Source: an uncultured Bacteroidales bacterium
Lineage (GTDB): Bacteria > Bacteroidota > Bacteroidia > Bacteroidales > UBA932
DNA: 13,706 nt
NCBI GenBank assembly: GCA_937900465.1
Contig: CALCEJ010000141.1
Span: 1-13,706, forward strand
Direction of reading: 5' to 3'
Part shown: positions 1 to 6,794 of the stretch, one piece after another
Numbering within the stretch: the first letter of the stretch is position 1
Layout of the letters: the number at the start of each line of letters is the position of its first letter
Notes under the pieces: generated by a model
What the model was told of the DNA's origin: nothing
The model's database searches: none
What the model saw: only the letters and a program-made list of their open reading frames with translations
Translations under genes and position numbers: made by a program

Positions 1-282
1 CCGGGATGTATACATGATGCAACTGACATTGCGCAAATAAGAGAATTAACAACACTAGGACAATTAGTTAAAAAATCAAGAGAAAATAATGTACAAGTAA
101 TGGTAGAAGGACCAGGACATGTACCACTAAAACAAGTAAAAGCAAATATGCAAATACAAAAAACAATATGTAACTATGCACCATTTTATGTTCTAGGACC
201 ATTAGTAACCGATGTTGCACCAGGATATGATCATATTACCTCTGCAATTGGTGGAAGCCGACTTTTCCCGAAGGACAAATAA
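1..282 (+). pseudogene. thiC: Fragment of thiC (phosphomethylpyrimidine synthase), truncated at both ends
   Basis: ThiC is the radical SAM enzyme that turns aminoimidazole ribotide into hydroxymethylpyrimidine phosphate for thiamine synthesis. Frame 1 is open from base 1 and reads PGCIHDATD, then VMVEGPGHVP, then APFYVLGPLVTD, then APGYDHITSAIGG, all strongly conserved ThiC core motifs. The match ends at about base 255; the last eight codons (SRLFPKDK) are unrelated and lead to a stop at 280-282. The rest of the family sequence, including the ADFLCYVTPAEHL segment and the C-terminal cysteine cluster that binds the iron-sulfur cluster, is absent, so this piece cannot be active. Codons are extremely AT-rich and mostly A-ending, unlike every other gene here. 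That suggests an AT-rich donor, possibly a gut methanogen or clostridial relative, or an assembly chimera. Family identity is certain; origin is inference. Confidence 0.85.
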
Positions 283-314
283 AACAGCCATCGTCATCAC
301 GACGGTGGCTGTTT
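276..314 (-). terminator. Rho-independent terminator of the porin-imelysin-di-haem operon
   Basis: Bases 282-314 form a 14-bp stem (AAACAGCCA plus TCGTC against GACGG plus TGGCTGTTT, one T-G wobble) around a 5-base loop. On the minus strand it is followed by TTTTATTTG, a good U-tract; on the plus strand only a short T run follows. It lies about 30 bases past the stop codon of the di-haem gene, so it most likely ends that operon. It also overlaps the stop codon of the thiC fragment frame. Confidence 0.85.
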
Positions 315-346
315 CGCAACAAAACTTATAACCTTAACTGTATTTA

Positions 347-2113
347 CTATATAGAATCGACGAATTTTACAACTGCGTCGCGTTCTTCTTTGGATAGTTT
401 GGAGAAATCCTCTGCGCTCTTGTAGGCGTCGCTCTTCCGACTGTAGCCGTGCCACATTATAGCCTCAAGGGTATTGCTGGCGCGGCAGTCGTGCAGACGG
501 TCTCCGCGACCGGTATTCTGCTCGGAGAGTCCGCGACCCCACAGAGGTGTTGTCCTGCACCACGTCCCGTGGATGTCATTGACCATCCAAAGCCGGTGCT
601 GGATAAAGTCTGAGTAGGGATAGATGGTCTGGTTAGCATAACGGGGAAGAGGTTTCGTGCCGTTCATCGCAGGTGACCAGTAATTGTCATCGCCGGTCTT
701 CCAGGAAGGCCTGTGGCAGGATGCACATCCTAGCTTTGTGAACAGGTCCTTGCCCTTCTGGACCTCCGGATCATTGAGGTTACGGGCGCGGGGAATTGCC
801 ACACCGCGGTGCCATACCATAAAGTCGTAGAACTCATCGGCCGACATCTCGGGCTCGAAGTTGTGATAGTCATTGTCGAACTGATTCGTTCCGGGGGAAA
901 GGAGCGCAAGCACCGCCTCGGAAATTTCCTCGTCAGTGACGATTCCGTTCTTGTCCACATCCACGAAATACGGGGAGGCGGCACCCTGGGCCCTTATCGC
1001 GGCGATAACCCCTGCATTGTTAGACATTGCCTTGGCCCACGCATTCGTCGTATAGAGATAAGGACGGTCCGGACGGGAAACGTTCGTAATGTTCCAGATT
1101 GCGTTTGCACCTGCTCCGTCCTGAAGGGTACCCCTTGTCATAGCATAGGTGAACTTCTTCAGGAGTTTTCCGTCCATGTAGGTGTCCCTCTCGTAGAACT
1201 TGCCGTTGGCGTCATAGCCGTCGCCAAGGCTTCCCTTCTGCCAGTTGTGATAATATGCCGATGCGGCGAAGTCGCCGGCAGCCGCATCCCAGAACGCGGG
1301 ATTGAGCTCAACATACTGGGCCTCCCTGGCATACTGTTCCTTGATCGCCTCCTGGGGGATGGCGTCGATAAGTCCGCTTCCGGGGATACCGATGGTGCTC
1401 TCGAGACGGAAACCCACTTTGTTTCCGTTTGCACGTGCGGTTTCATAAGGAGTAGGATCCGTATTGAACGCATCCTCGGGGATGTAGAGTTCAGGATAGA
1501 TGAGACTGTAGGTCTCGCCGTCAGAGAATTTCATGGGCAGGCCGCTCTCCATCGCGGTAACGGGAATCCAGCTGAGCTGGATCTTTTCCTCGTCGATAGG
1601 AGGAAGGAACGGGGATTCTGCCATTGTCTGGGGCATACCGGTGACTTCGGCCACATATGGGCCGTCGTTCGGATTCTCCGCATTCTCGTGATAGATCACG
1701 AGGAGGTAGCCGTTGCCGAAGGCCGATGAGCCGTTCGCCCGGTAACTGCTCTGCCACTGGCCGTGGCCGTAGCCGGGATGGCAGTCGAGGCAGGACTTAC
1801 GGACAGCAGCGGGGCCGCGTCCCTTGAAAGGAGCCTGGCTGACTGTTACATTACGCTCGAAGAATGCTTCTCCGTGATTGAACGCTACCTCAAGTCCCTG
1901 CAGCTCAACTGCAAGGGTAGGATCCTCGTAGGAACCGGGAGCAACGTTGTCGGTAGTTCCAAGTTCTCCGCCAGGATACCATTCCTCTGCAAGGAAGTTG
2001 CCAACCGCCTGCCCGACGTATTTGCCGTCCGCTTCCTTGAACTCTTCATTCCGGCTGCGATCGCAGGAGAACGCGAGAACGGCGATGGCTGCTAAAAACA
2101 ATACTCGTTTCAT
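347..2113 (-). CDS. Di-haem oxidoreductase lipoprotein (DUF1111-type)
   Basis: Predicted periplasmic or surface c-type cytochrome of the di-haem oxidoreductase family (formerly DUF1111 or thiol oxidoreductase, related to MauG/cytochrome c peroxidases). The 588-residue protein starts with a short lipoprotein signal with probable lipidated Cys17 (AFSC). Two haem c motifs are present: C108-LD-C111-H112 and C463-AS-C466-H467. The second sits in the family hallmark context FTKLGCASCHRP. The C-terminal block with TPLWGRGLS, TGRGDRLHDCRA and IMWHGYS (about 521-557) is also typical. Residues 385-396 (DVDKNGIVTDEE) match a canonical EF-hand calcium loop between the haem domains. It is the last gene of the operon, 10 bases after the imelysin gene. 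Imelysin/di-haem neighbours are known from iron-regulated clusters, so a role in iron or haem redox chemistry is likely; the exact reaction is unknown. Confidence 0.9.
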   Translation of the reverse strand: MKRVLFLAAIAVLAFSCDRSRNEEFKEADGKYVGQAVGNFLAEEWYPGGELGTTDNVAPGSYEDPTLAVELQGLEVAFNHGEAFFERNVTVSQAPFKGRGPAAVRKSCLDCHPGYGHGQWQSSYRANGSSAFGNGYLLVIYHENAENPNDGPYVAEVTGMPQTMAESPFLPPIDEEKIQLSWIPVTAMESGLPMKFSDGETYSLIYPELYIPEDAFNTDPTPYETARANGNKVGFRLESTIGIPGSGLIDAIPQEAIKEQYAREAQYVELNPAFWDAAAGDFAASAYYHNWQKGSLGDGYDANGKFYERDTYMDGKLLKKFTYAMTRGTLQDGAGANAIWNITNVSRPDRPYLYTTNAWAKAMSNNAGVIAAIRAQGAASPYFVDVDKNGIVTDEEISEAVLALLSPGTNQFDNDYHNFEPEMSADEFYDFMVWHRGVAIPRARNLNDPEVQKGKDLFTKLGCASCHRPSWKTGDDNYWSPAMNGTKPLPRYANQTIYPYSDFIQHRLWMVNDIHGTWCRTTPLWGRGLSEQNTGRGDRLHDCRASNTLEAIMWHGYSRKSDAYKSAEDFSKLSKEERDAVVKFVDSI

Positions 2114-2123
2114 CGCGGATAAA

Positions 2124-3338
2124 TTACTGTCTTACAACCCAACTTGCCGCCTTGTTGATCTCGTCATCAAGAGCGGATACTGCGTCCATTGCATCCTGGA
2201 CGGAAGAGTCTGCATAAATCTTTACGAAAGATCCCTTTGCCTGGCAGGCCTTGAGGGCTGCGATGGCGTCGGACATTGCGCTGTCTATCTTGGAAGCATC
2301 CTTGTAGCCAAGGTCTTCAAGAAGTTTCAGGATGGACTTTTCACCTGCCTTCTCAGCATCCCTCGCTCCATATAAGGAGAACTTTATGGAAAGGATGTTG
2401 TCGATGAAATCCTGGAAGGACTGCTCGCTGTATGGAGATTCGATATAGTTGACATCCTCACCGCTATGGGCATTGCCCATCTTCACGTCAGCGACCTCTG
2501 CACAGATGTTGGAGCATCCGCCTACGAGGATCTTCGAGATAGCCTCTTCCCAGGTTCCGAAGGAGCTTCCGGGCTCAGTGGCACCTAGAATATTGTCGCC
2601 GTAGATCCTGTCATTGATTTCAATCTCCGCCTCGATTTCCTCCATACGGTCAACGTACTCGGATTCTGCATCGGGATTCCAGGAAGCATAGAGGCGGTAG
2701 CAGTTATCGCGGAGATCGCCGGCGACTGCGACGGCATAGACGAGTTCCTGGGCACCGGTAACACTCTTACCGGCAAACTCAGGATGGTTCTCGTTTGCCT
2801 TCAGGGCCGCTACGCTACGGTTCTTTCCGTCACGGAAGATGACGAACTCGATGCCGTGGAAGCCAAGTAGCTCCTGACCGAGTTTTGCTCCTGCATATGC
2901 GATTCCGTCCTCCCCTTCCAGCATCTTCACCTGCTCAGCATTGGAAAGGGCTACAGCAAGGCCGTCTACATCGAGCGGCCAGGTATCGATGTGAGGGTCG
3001 ATGCCGAATGTTGTTGCGGGGCCGTAGAGGAATGCCTCAGACTGCTCCCAATACTTTCTTGCCTCGAGGAACTTGGTGCAGATTCCGTCGATGTCTGCCT
3101 GGGTAAGAGCGTTGACGCCCTTCTCGTGAGCTGCAGCGAGCGCCTCATAGAGGTCGTTGGTCTCGTCTGCAAGCGCCTTATAGGTGGCGTAGACTACGTT
3201 AGGTACATACTGATGGACAGCTTCCTTCATCTTTTTCTGGTTGGATGAAAGTCCTTCATCCGAACCGCCCTTTTCGCAGGAACCCAGAAGAAGTGCTCCT
3301 GCGGCAATAATGCTTAGTACGCTAAATAACCTTTTCAT
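2124..3338 (-). CDS. Imelysin family (peptidase M75-like) lipoprotein
   Basis: 404 residues with a clear lipoprotein signal (hydrophobic stretch 5-20, LLGS-C21), so it is exported and lipid-anchored. The family hallmark GxHxxE is present as G159-F-H161-G-I-E164. The second repeat has the usual ESPYSEQSFQDFIDNI segment (about 300-314), as in IrpA-, EfeO- and ICMP-like proteins. Members are mostly not proteases; they are tied to iron or haem binding and uptake. The protein is acidic and helix-rich. It lies between the porin-like gene (20-base gap) and the di-haem gene (10-base gap), which supports an iron-handling operon. Annotation as a peptidase would probably be wrong. The family call is secure; the ligand is not known. 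Confidence 0.9.
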   Translation of the reverse strand: MKRLFSVLSIIAAGALLLGSCEKGGSDEGLSSNQKKMKEAVHQYVPNVVYATYKALADETNDLYEALAAAHEKGVNALTQADIDGICTKFLEARKYWEQSEAFLYGPATTFGIDPHIDTWPLDVDGLAVALSNAEQVKMLEGEDGIAYAGAKLGQELLGFHGIEFVIFRDGKNRSVAALKANENHPEFAGKSVTGAQELVYAVAVAGDLRDNCYRLYASWNPDAESEYVDRMEEIEAEIEINDRIYGDNILGATEPGSSFGTWEEAISKILVGGCSNICAEVADVKMGNAHSGEDVNYIESPYSEQSFQDFIDNILSIKFSLYGARDAEKAGEKSILKLLEDLGYKDASKIDSAMSDAIAALKACQAKGSFVKIYADSSVQDAMDAVSALDDEINKAASWVVRQ

Positions 3339-3358
3339 CTTATAATTGCTTTATTTGA

Positions 3359-4612
3359 CTATTTCTTGAAGAATGCCATATAGGCTATGCCCACATTGAT
3401 CGAAGGCTCGTCTTTATAAGGAGCCTTGAGGAAACGGTGGGAATACTCCGCCTTGAGGGCGATTTCCGGGATAGGGAACCAGTTGAGGCCGGCGGCAATC
3501 CTGTGACGGTCCGTGAAGGGGTAATCCTGCTGGTCCGGGGAAGGAATATATGAGTCATAATACTCGTACCTTCCAAAGACAAAGAGTCTTGAATCCGCAT
3601 CGCTGGCAATCCAGGGCATTATGTCATAGCCCATCTCCACTCCCGCGGCTACCGCATTGCTTGCAACGGGGAGCTTCTTGTAAGGGGAATTGTTGGAGGA
3701 GAGATTACGCTTTACCGTCGAAAGCGTAACAGCATCCTCAACATAGCCGAAGTCCGCGTTTCCCCTTGCGATGAAACGCTTTCCGGTATACGTGAAATCG
3801 GCCGCAGCGATGTACGTCCGTCCCTTGATATCAGCATAACGGGTGTTGTGCATATCGTTGGGGTATGCGTTGTGCATCGACCTGCCGTAGTAACCGCTGA
3901 GGCCCACGCGAAGGCCCCTCAGAGAGTAGTTGTCGACTCTTGCGACATAGCCCATATTGTTCGCTACCTTGAACTCGTAGGGGGATTTCGCGCCGTAGTG
4001 GACGAAGTTGTCGCGGTCGAACATAAAGCCGTCGAGTCCGGCGATGAGCTGGGCCTCATAGCGCCAGTTTCCCGCACGGCCCCACAGGCTCACTCCGGTA
4101 TCGTGCCAGGTCGAGGGAAGTATCGTGTACTCCCCTTCCGGACGGTAAACGGTAAAGAAGTTGAGGGGTTCGTGGGCATTGTTAAGTCCGCCGACGGGGA
4201 CTACGATATGGCCTATTCGGAGATTCAGCGCGGGATTGAAGGATTTCTGGAGCCAGAACTGCTCGAGTTCCACCTCGCCTCCCTTTTCGATTTCAGTCTC
4301 CCACTCGCCTGCCTCAGTGAATTCCTTCTCCACGGCAACGCCGGTTCCTGTATGCTCGAACTCGATTTCAGTCTGCATCGACCAGCCGTGTCCGAAGTCA
4401 TATCCTATATATATTACTGCGTGAGGTATGTCAAAGCGTCCGTGGGAGGGGTCGTTCGCATACTCCGTGGGAGAAGAATACCTGTAAACGTTATCGCTGT
4501 AAAAATTGCGGCTTAGCGCTACTTCTCCATAGCCTCCGATGGTAAGCTCCTGAGCATCAAGAGCATACGCCGCTCCAACAATAGCCGCTGCCGCTATAAT
4601 AGCCTTTTTCAT
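3359..4612 (-). CDS. Outer-membrane porin-like beta-barrel protein
   Basis: 417 residues. A Sec signal peptide (MKKAII, alanine-rich core, probable cleavage after LDA near residue 20) is followed by alternating hydrophobic and polar segments typical of a beta-barrel. Aromatic-girdle strands are visible from ELTIGGYGEVALS at the start to SINVGIAYMAFF at the end. There is no TonB box or plug domain, so it looks like a porin (phosphate-selective OprO/OprP-like or general) rather than a TonB-dependent receptor. The segment LRIGHIVVPVGGLN and the STWHDTGVSLWG strand resemble that porin superfamily. It is the first gene after the 4662-4693 promoter and is followed by imelysin and di-haem genes. It may pass iron complexes or small electron-shuttle compounds, but substrate is inference. 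Confidence 0.8.
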   Translation of the reverse strand: MKKAIIAAAAIVGAAYALDAQELTIGGYGEVALSRNFYSDNVYRYSSPTEYANDPSHGRFDIPHAVIYIGYDFGHGWSMQTEIEFEHTGTGVAVEKEFTEAGEWETEIEKGGEVELEQFWLQKSFNPALNLRIGHIVVPVGGLNNAHEPLNFFTVYRPEGEYTILPSTWHDTGVSLWGRAGNWRYEAQLIAGLDGFMFDRDNFVHYGAKSPYEFKVANNMGYVARVDNYSLRGLRVGLSGYYGRSMHNAYPNDMHNTRYADIKGRTYIAAADFTYTGKRFIARGNADFGYVEDAVTLSTVKRNLSSNNSPYKKLPVASNAVAAGVEMGYDIMPWIASDADSRLFVFGRYEYYDSYIPSPDQQDYPFTDRHRIAAGLNWFPIPEIALKAEYSHRFLKAPYKDEPSINVGIAYMAFFKK

Positions 4613-4651
4613 TCAGTTCCGCTCCTTTGTTTTGACTTGCAAATTCTTTCG

Positions 4652-4706
4652 TTTTGCTTTGCAAAATTACTCCCGGATTGCCTTTAGGGCAATACCAATT
4701 TATTGG
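4652..4706. repeat. Three perfect short inverted repeats around the porin operon promoter
   Basis: Three palindromes lie in 55 bases: TTTTGC-TTT-GCAAAA (4652-4666, covering most of the -7 box), ATTGCC-TTTAG-GGCAAT (4677-4693, covering the spacer and the -33 box), and CCAAT-TT-ATTGG (4695-4706, just upstream). The arrangement looks like operator half-sites for one or more dimeric regulators, perhaps iron-responsive given the genes downstream. None matches a regulator site that I can name, so the regulator is unknown. Confidence 0.6.
4662..4693 (-). promoter_or_regulatory. Promoter of the porin-imelysin-di-haem operon
   Basis: On the minus strand the -7 element TAATTTTG (4662-4669) matches the Bacteroidota consensus TAnnTTTG exactly. 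The -33 element is ATTG (4690-4693), one mismatch from TTTG, with 20 bases between, the usual spacing. It lies about 50 bases upstream of the porin start codon at 4612, leaving room for a short leader. A slightly weak -33 box overlapped by a palindrome would fit a regulated promoter. Confidence 0.65.
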
Positions 4707-4751
4707 GATGCCGGCAGAAGGAGCGCGGGGTGACGAAGGAAGTGAATGCGC

Positions 4752-5819
4752 CTAGGCCTGTTCGAGGCGTTTGAGATGGCAGACGATGAGCTTGCCGGAG
4801 CCGTCGCGAAGATGCATTCCGTTCCCCTCACAGTACTTCCACCACTTGCAGGAGGCGCAGTCACCGGTTTTCATCCACGAATGGTCCCGATAGGGCTGGA
4901 AACGGGTGTTCCAGACCTCCATAAAATCGTCCTTGTAGATATTTCCCTGGTGGTAGTCAGCACGGATGCTGGTACAGGCGGAGATGGACCCGTCGCTTAG
5001 GACACCGGCGACGGAGACACCGGCGTTGCATAGGAAGAAATGGTCCCGGACGTCACCTTCATAATTGCCCAGGAAGCCTTCACAACCATAGCTGGCCTTG
5101 ATACGGCCTTCTTTACGTGTCGATTTTATAAAATCCATAAGACCGCGGAACTGTCCGCCCGTGAGCTGAAGCTCCGGATCCGCCGCGGCGCGTCCGACGG
5201 GAAAAACGGTGAAAAGGCGCCAGGCCTTGAGGCCGCAGCCAATCAGAAATTCCCGGATAGAGGGGAGCTGGTCAAAGTTCCTCGCATTTACGCAGGTTAC
5301 GACATCAAAAACCAGGTCCGGGCACATACAGGCCATCCTGATCGCTTTTTCCGCACGGCTGAAACTGCCGGGAACGCCCCGCATCCAGTCGTGGTTTTCC
5401 TTGAGTCCGTCGAGGGATATTGTCATAGACCGGAGCCCGGCGCGGAGAAGACGGCCGAACCGCTCCGGAGTAAGCGCATACCCGTTCGTAACCATTCCCC
5501 AGGGGAACTCCATTTCGTAGAAAGCCCTTCCGCATTTCTCAAGATCCGGCCCCATAAGGGGTTCGCCTCCGGAGACCACAATCATAATATTATGGGAATT
5601 AAGCCCTGCATCTTTTACGGAACGGAGGACCTTCATAAAGTCCTCAAGAGGCATATCCTTAGTCCCGGCTACAACCCTGCAATCGCTCCCGCAATGGCGG
5701 CAGCGGAGATTGCACCTGAGGGTACTCTCCCAGAAAATCTGTCTCAGCGGGTGCTGACGCACGGCATCCTTCCGGATGCTCCGGTTAAGTTCCAGGGCTA
5801 TAGTGTGTCGAAGGTCCAT
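4752..5819 (-). CDS. Radical SAM/SPASM enzyme of the rSAM/lipoprotein system
   Basis: 355 residues from the ATG at 5819. The open frame extends to 5939, but that would overlap the lipoprotein gene by 83 bases, and the family start pattern (MDLRHTIALELNR, then HPLRQIFWE) supports 5819. The radical SAM motif is C36-NLR-C40-RH-C43, followed by GSDC with an extra Cys47; SGGEP at 83-87 is the SAM-contacting motif. The C-terminal half carries a SPASM-like set of cysteines at 246, 264, 282, 321, 324, 330 and 347, suited to auxiliary iron-sulfur clusters. SPASM enzymes usually modify peptides or proteins. It lies 37 bases after the lipoprotein gene, matching the Bacteroidota pair described by TIGRFAMs as rSAM/lipoprotein, so the lipoprotein or its partner is the presumed substrate. 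The modification itself is unknown. No clear terminator follows before the next promoter. Confidence 0.92.
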   Translation of the reverse strand: MDLRHTIALELNRSIRKDAVRQHPLRQIFWESTLRCNLRCRHCGSDCRVVAGTKDMPLEDFMKVLRSVKDAGLNSHNIMIVVSGGEPLMGPDLEKCGRAFYEMEFPWGMVTNGYALTPERFGRLLRAGLRSMTISLDGLKENHDWMRGVPGSFSRAEKAIRMACMCPDLVFDVVTCVNARNFDQLPSIREFLIGCGLKAWRLFTVFPVGRAAADPELQLTGGQFRGLMDFIKSTRKEGRIKASYGCEGFLGNYEGDVRDHFFLCNAGVSVAGVLSDGSISACTSIRADYHQGNIYKDDFMEVWNTRFQPYRDHSWMKTGDCASCKWWKYCEGNGMHLRDGSGKLIVCHLKRLEQA

Positions 5820-5856
5820 AAGGAGCTTTGGAGACGTGAATACCGGTAGGTTCCCC

Positions 5857-6363
5857 CTACTTAGGATCAGACTTTTTCGAAAGAACGGCATTTGCCGTGA
5901 TGGTGAATTCACCTTCGTACCAGTTGCCGCTGGGCTCACCTGTCTGCTCCTGAGTCAAATCCTTTCCGGAGAGGACCTGGCTCTCGAATTCGCCGCCGTT
6001 GTCCTCGCCGTCTACGTCATCGAAACTGACAGTCATACTCTTCGTATCAGGCCAATCGTATCTTAGCGTCATTCCAGCCTTGCCGTCTTCTCCCGTGAAA
6101 AGAGTATCTTTGGGAGAGTATTCCGCCCCGGGATCGACTATAATGCGGATTCCTTCGACAGGATTCCCTGCCTCGTCCGTTGCCTGACCGATGAATTTGA
6201 AAGTTGCCATAGGAGTACCGTACTCGCAAAGGAGATCATCACCATACGGCGTAGGGCCGGGACCGTATACGTCCGGCTCCTCGAAAATCGTCAGCGGATC
6301 GCAGGCGGCAAAACCAAGAAGGCCCATCACCGCTGCAATAACTTTTTTAAACAGTCGATTCAT
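5857..6363 (-). CDS. Small lipoprotein of the rSAM/lipoprotein system (putative substrate or partner)
   Basis: 168 residues from ATG at 6363; a longer frame from 6402 would start upstream of the promoter and is rejected. The N-terminus MNRLFKKVIAAVMGLLGFAA then C21 is a lipoprotein signal. The mature protein is acidic and begins with a linker rich in P, G and Y (EEPDVYGPGPTPYGDD), then LLCEYGTP with Cys46, the only cysteine after the lipidated one. Residues about 53-75 (FKFIGQATDEAGNPVEGIRI) look like a carboxypeptidase-regulatory-like beta-sandwich, followed by a second beta-rich half. The layout matches the putative lipoproteins that accompany this class of radical SAM enzyme. It is the first gene of a two-gene operon with its own promoter. 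Function is not known; Cys46 and the surrounding tyrosines are candidates for modification, by inference only. Confidence 0.88.
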   Translation of the reverse strand: MNRLFKKVIAAVMGLLGFAACDPLTIFEEPDVYGPGPTPYGDDLLCEYGTPMATFKFIGQATDEAGNPVEGIRIIVDPGAEYSPKDTLFTGEDGKAGMTLRYDWPDTKSMTVSFDDVDGEDNGGEFESQVLSGKDLTQEQTGEPSGNWYEGEFTITANAVLSKKSDPK

Positions 6364-6381
6364 AAAGGCACTATTACGGTC

Positions 6382-6413
6382 CAAATATACATAATTATCC
6401 ATTAAGATGCAAA
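6382..6413 (-). promoter_or_regulatory. Promoter of the lipoprotein-radical SAM operon
   Basis: On the minus strand TTTG (6410-6413), a 20-base spacer and TATATTTG (6382-6389) match both elements of the Bacteroidota housekeeping promoter without mismatch. Transcription would start near 6375, giving a leader of only about a dozen bases before the ATG at 6363. This fixes the start codon, because the alternative ATG at 6402 lies within the promoter. Confidence 0.8.
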
Positions 6414-6531
6414 ATCGTCCCCATTTGTGCCTTTATTTCGACGACAGAGCCGGGTTTTGCACCAGTAAAATGGAAAAATCGCTCAAGACGGGATAAAAAA
6501 GGGGTGTTTTCGACAGTTTTTTTCATTTTTT

Positions 6532-6562
6532 TTTGGAAAATGCTGAAAATACAGTAACTTAG
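6532..6562 (+). promoter_or_regulatory. Probable promoter of the histone H1-like gene
   Basis: TTTG (6532-6535) at the end of a long T-run, a 19-base spacer and TAACTTAG (6555-6562) fit the Bacteroidota promoter with one mismatch in the -7 box. It is about 57 bases upstream of the ATG at 6620. The leader is very AT-rich (ATCAATTTTTTTATAAC) with no Shine-Dalgarno sequence, as is usual for highly expressed genes in this phylum. Confidence 0.55.
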
Positions 6563-6619
6563 CCACGGAAAAATAGTTTGAACATCAATTTTTTTATAAC
6601 TAACCAAACCAATTTTATT

Positions 6620-6775
6620 ATGGAAAAGATTATTGCCCAGATCAAGGAGCAGCTCGCTGCTATCACCGCTGACATCGACAAGGTTGAGAACAAGGCTGCA
6701 AAGGCTCGCGTTCGCAAGGCTACCCTCGCTCTCGAGAAACTCGGAAAGGAGTATCGTAAGATTAGCGTGAAGTAA
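6620..6775 (+). CDS. Histone H1-like (Hc1-type) DNA-binding protein
   Basis: 51 residues, starting MEKIIAQIKEQLAAI and ending LGKEYRKISVK. The middle (KVENKAAKARVRKATLALEKL) is rich in Lys, Arg and Ala and should form a single amphipathic helical hairpin or coiled coil. The pattern NKAA-ARxRKxxLxLEKxxKEYRKxSV is that of the small Hc1-family histone-like proteins found across Bacteroidota, typically 50-65 residues. These are thought to bind DNA and help compact the nucleoid. The frame is open for 14 further codons upstream, but those are AT-rich leader sequence and the ATG at 6620 fits the family start. It is monocistronic, between its own promoter and a strong terminator. Codons are the preferred ones (AAG, GCT, CTC, CGC), suggesting high expression. 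Confidence 0.85.
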   Translation: MEKIIAQIKEQLAAITADIDKVENKAAKARVRKATLALEKLGKEYRKISVK

Positions 6776-6794
6776 GTTGACGCTTCCTAATAGG

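Noticed and set aside
282..314. Palindrome as a CRISPR or mobile-element repeat
   Set aside because: It occurs once, has a minus-strand U-tract and sits just past a stop codon, so a terminator explains it fully.
809..1729. 306-codon open frame on the plus strand
   Set aside because: It lies entirely antisense to the di-haem gene, whose haem motifs and signal are clear; the translation has no recognisable family and is a codon-bias shadow.
5040..5849. 269-codon open frame on the plus strand
   Set aside because: Antisense to the radical SAM gene, with no family-like features; it is a shadow frame.
5820..5939. Longer N-terminus for the radical SAM protein
   Set aside because: It would overlap the lipoprotein gene by 83 bases, and the extra 40 residues do not resemble the family N-terminus; the start at 5819 does.
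6364..6402. Upstream start for the lipoprotein (13 extra residues)
   Set aside because: The extra codons include the -7 promoter element and would place charged residues before a standard lipoprotein signal.
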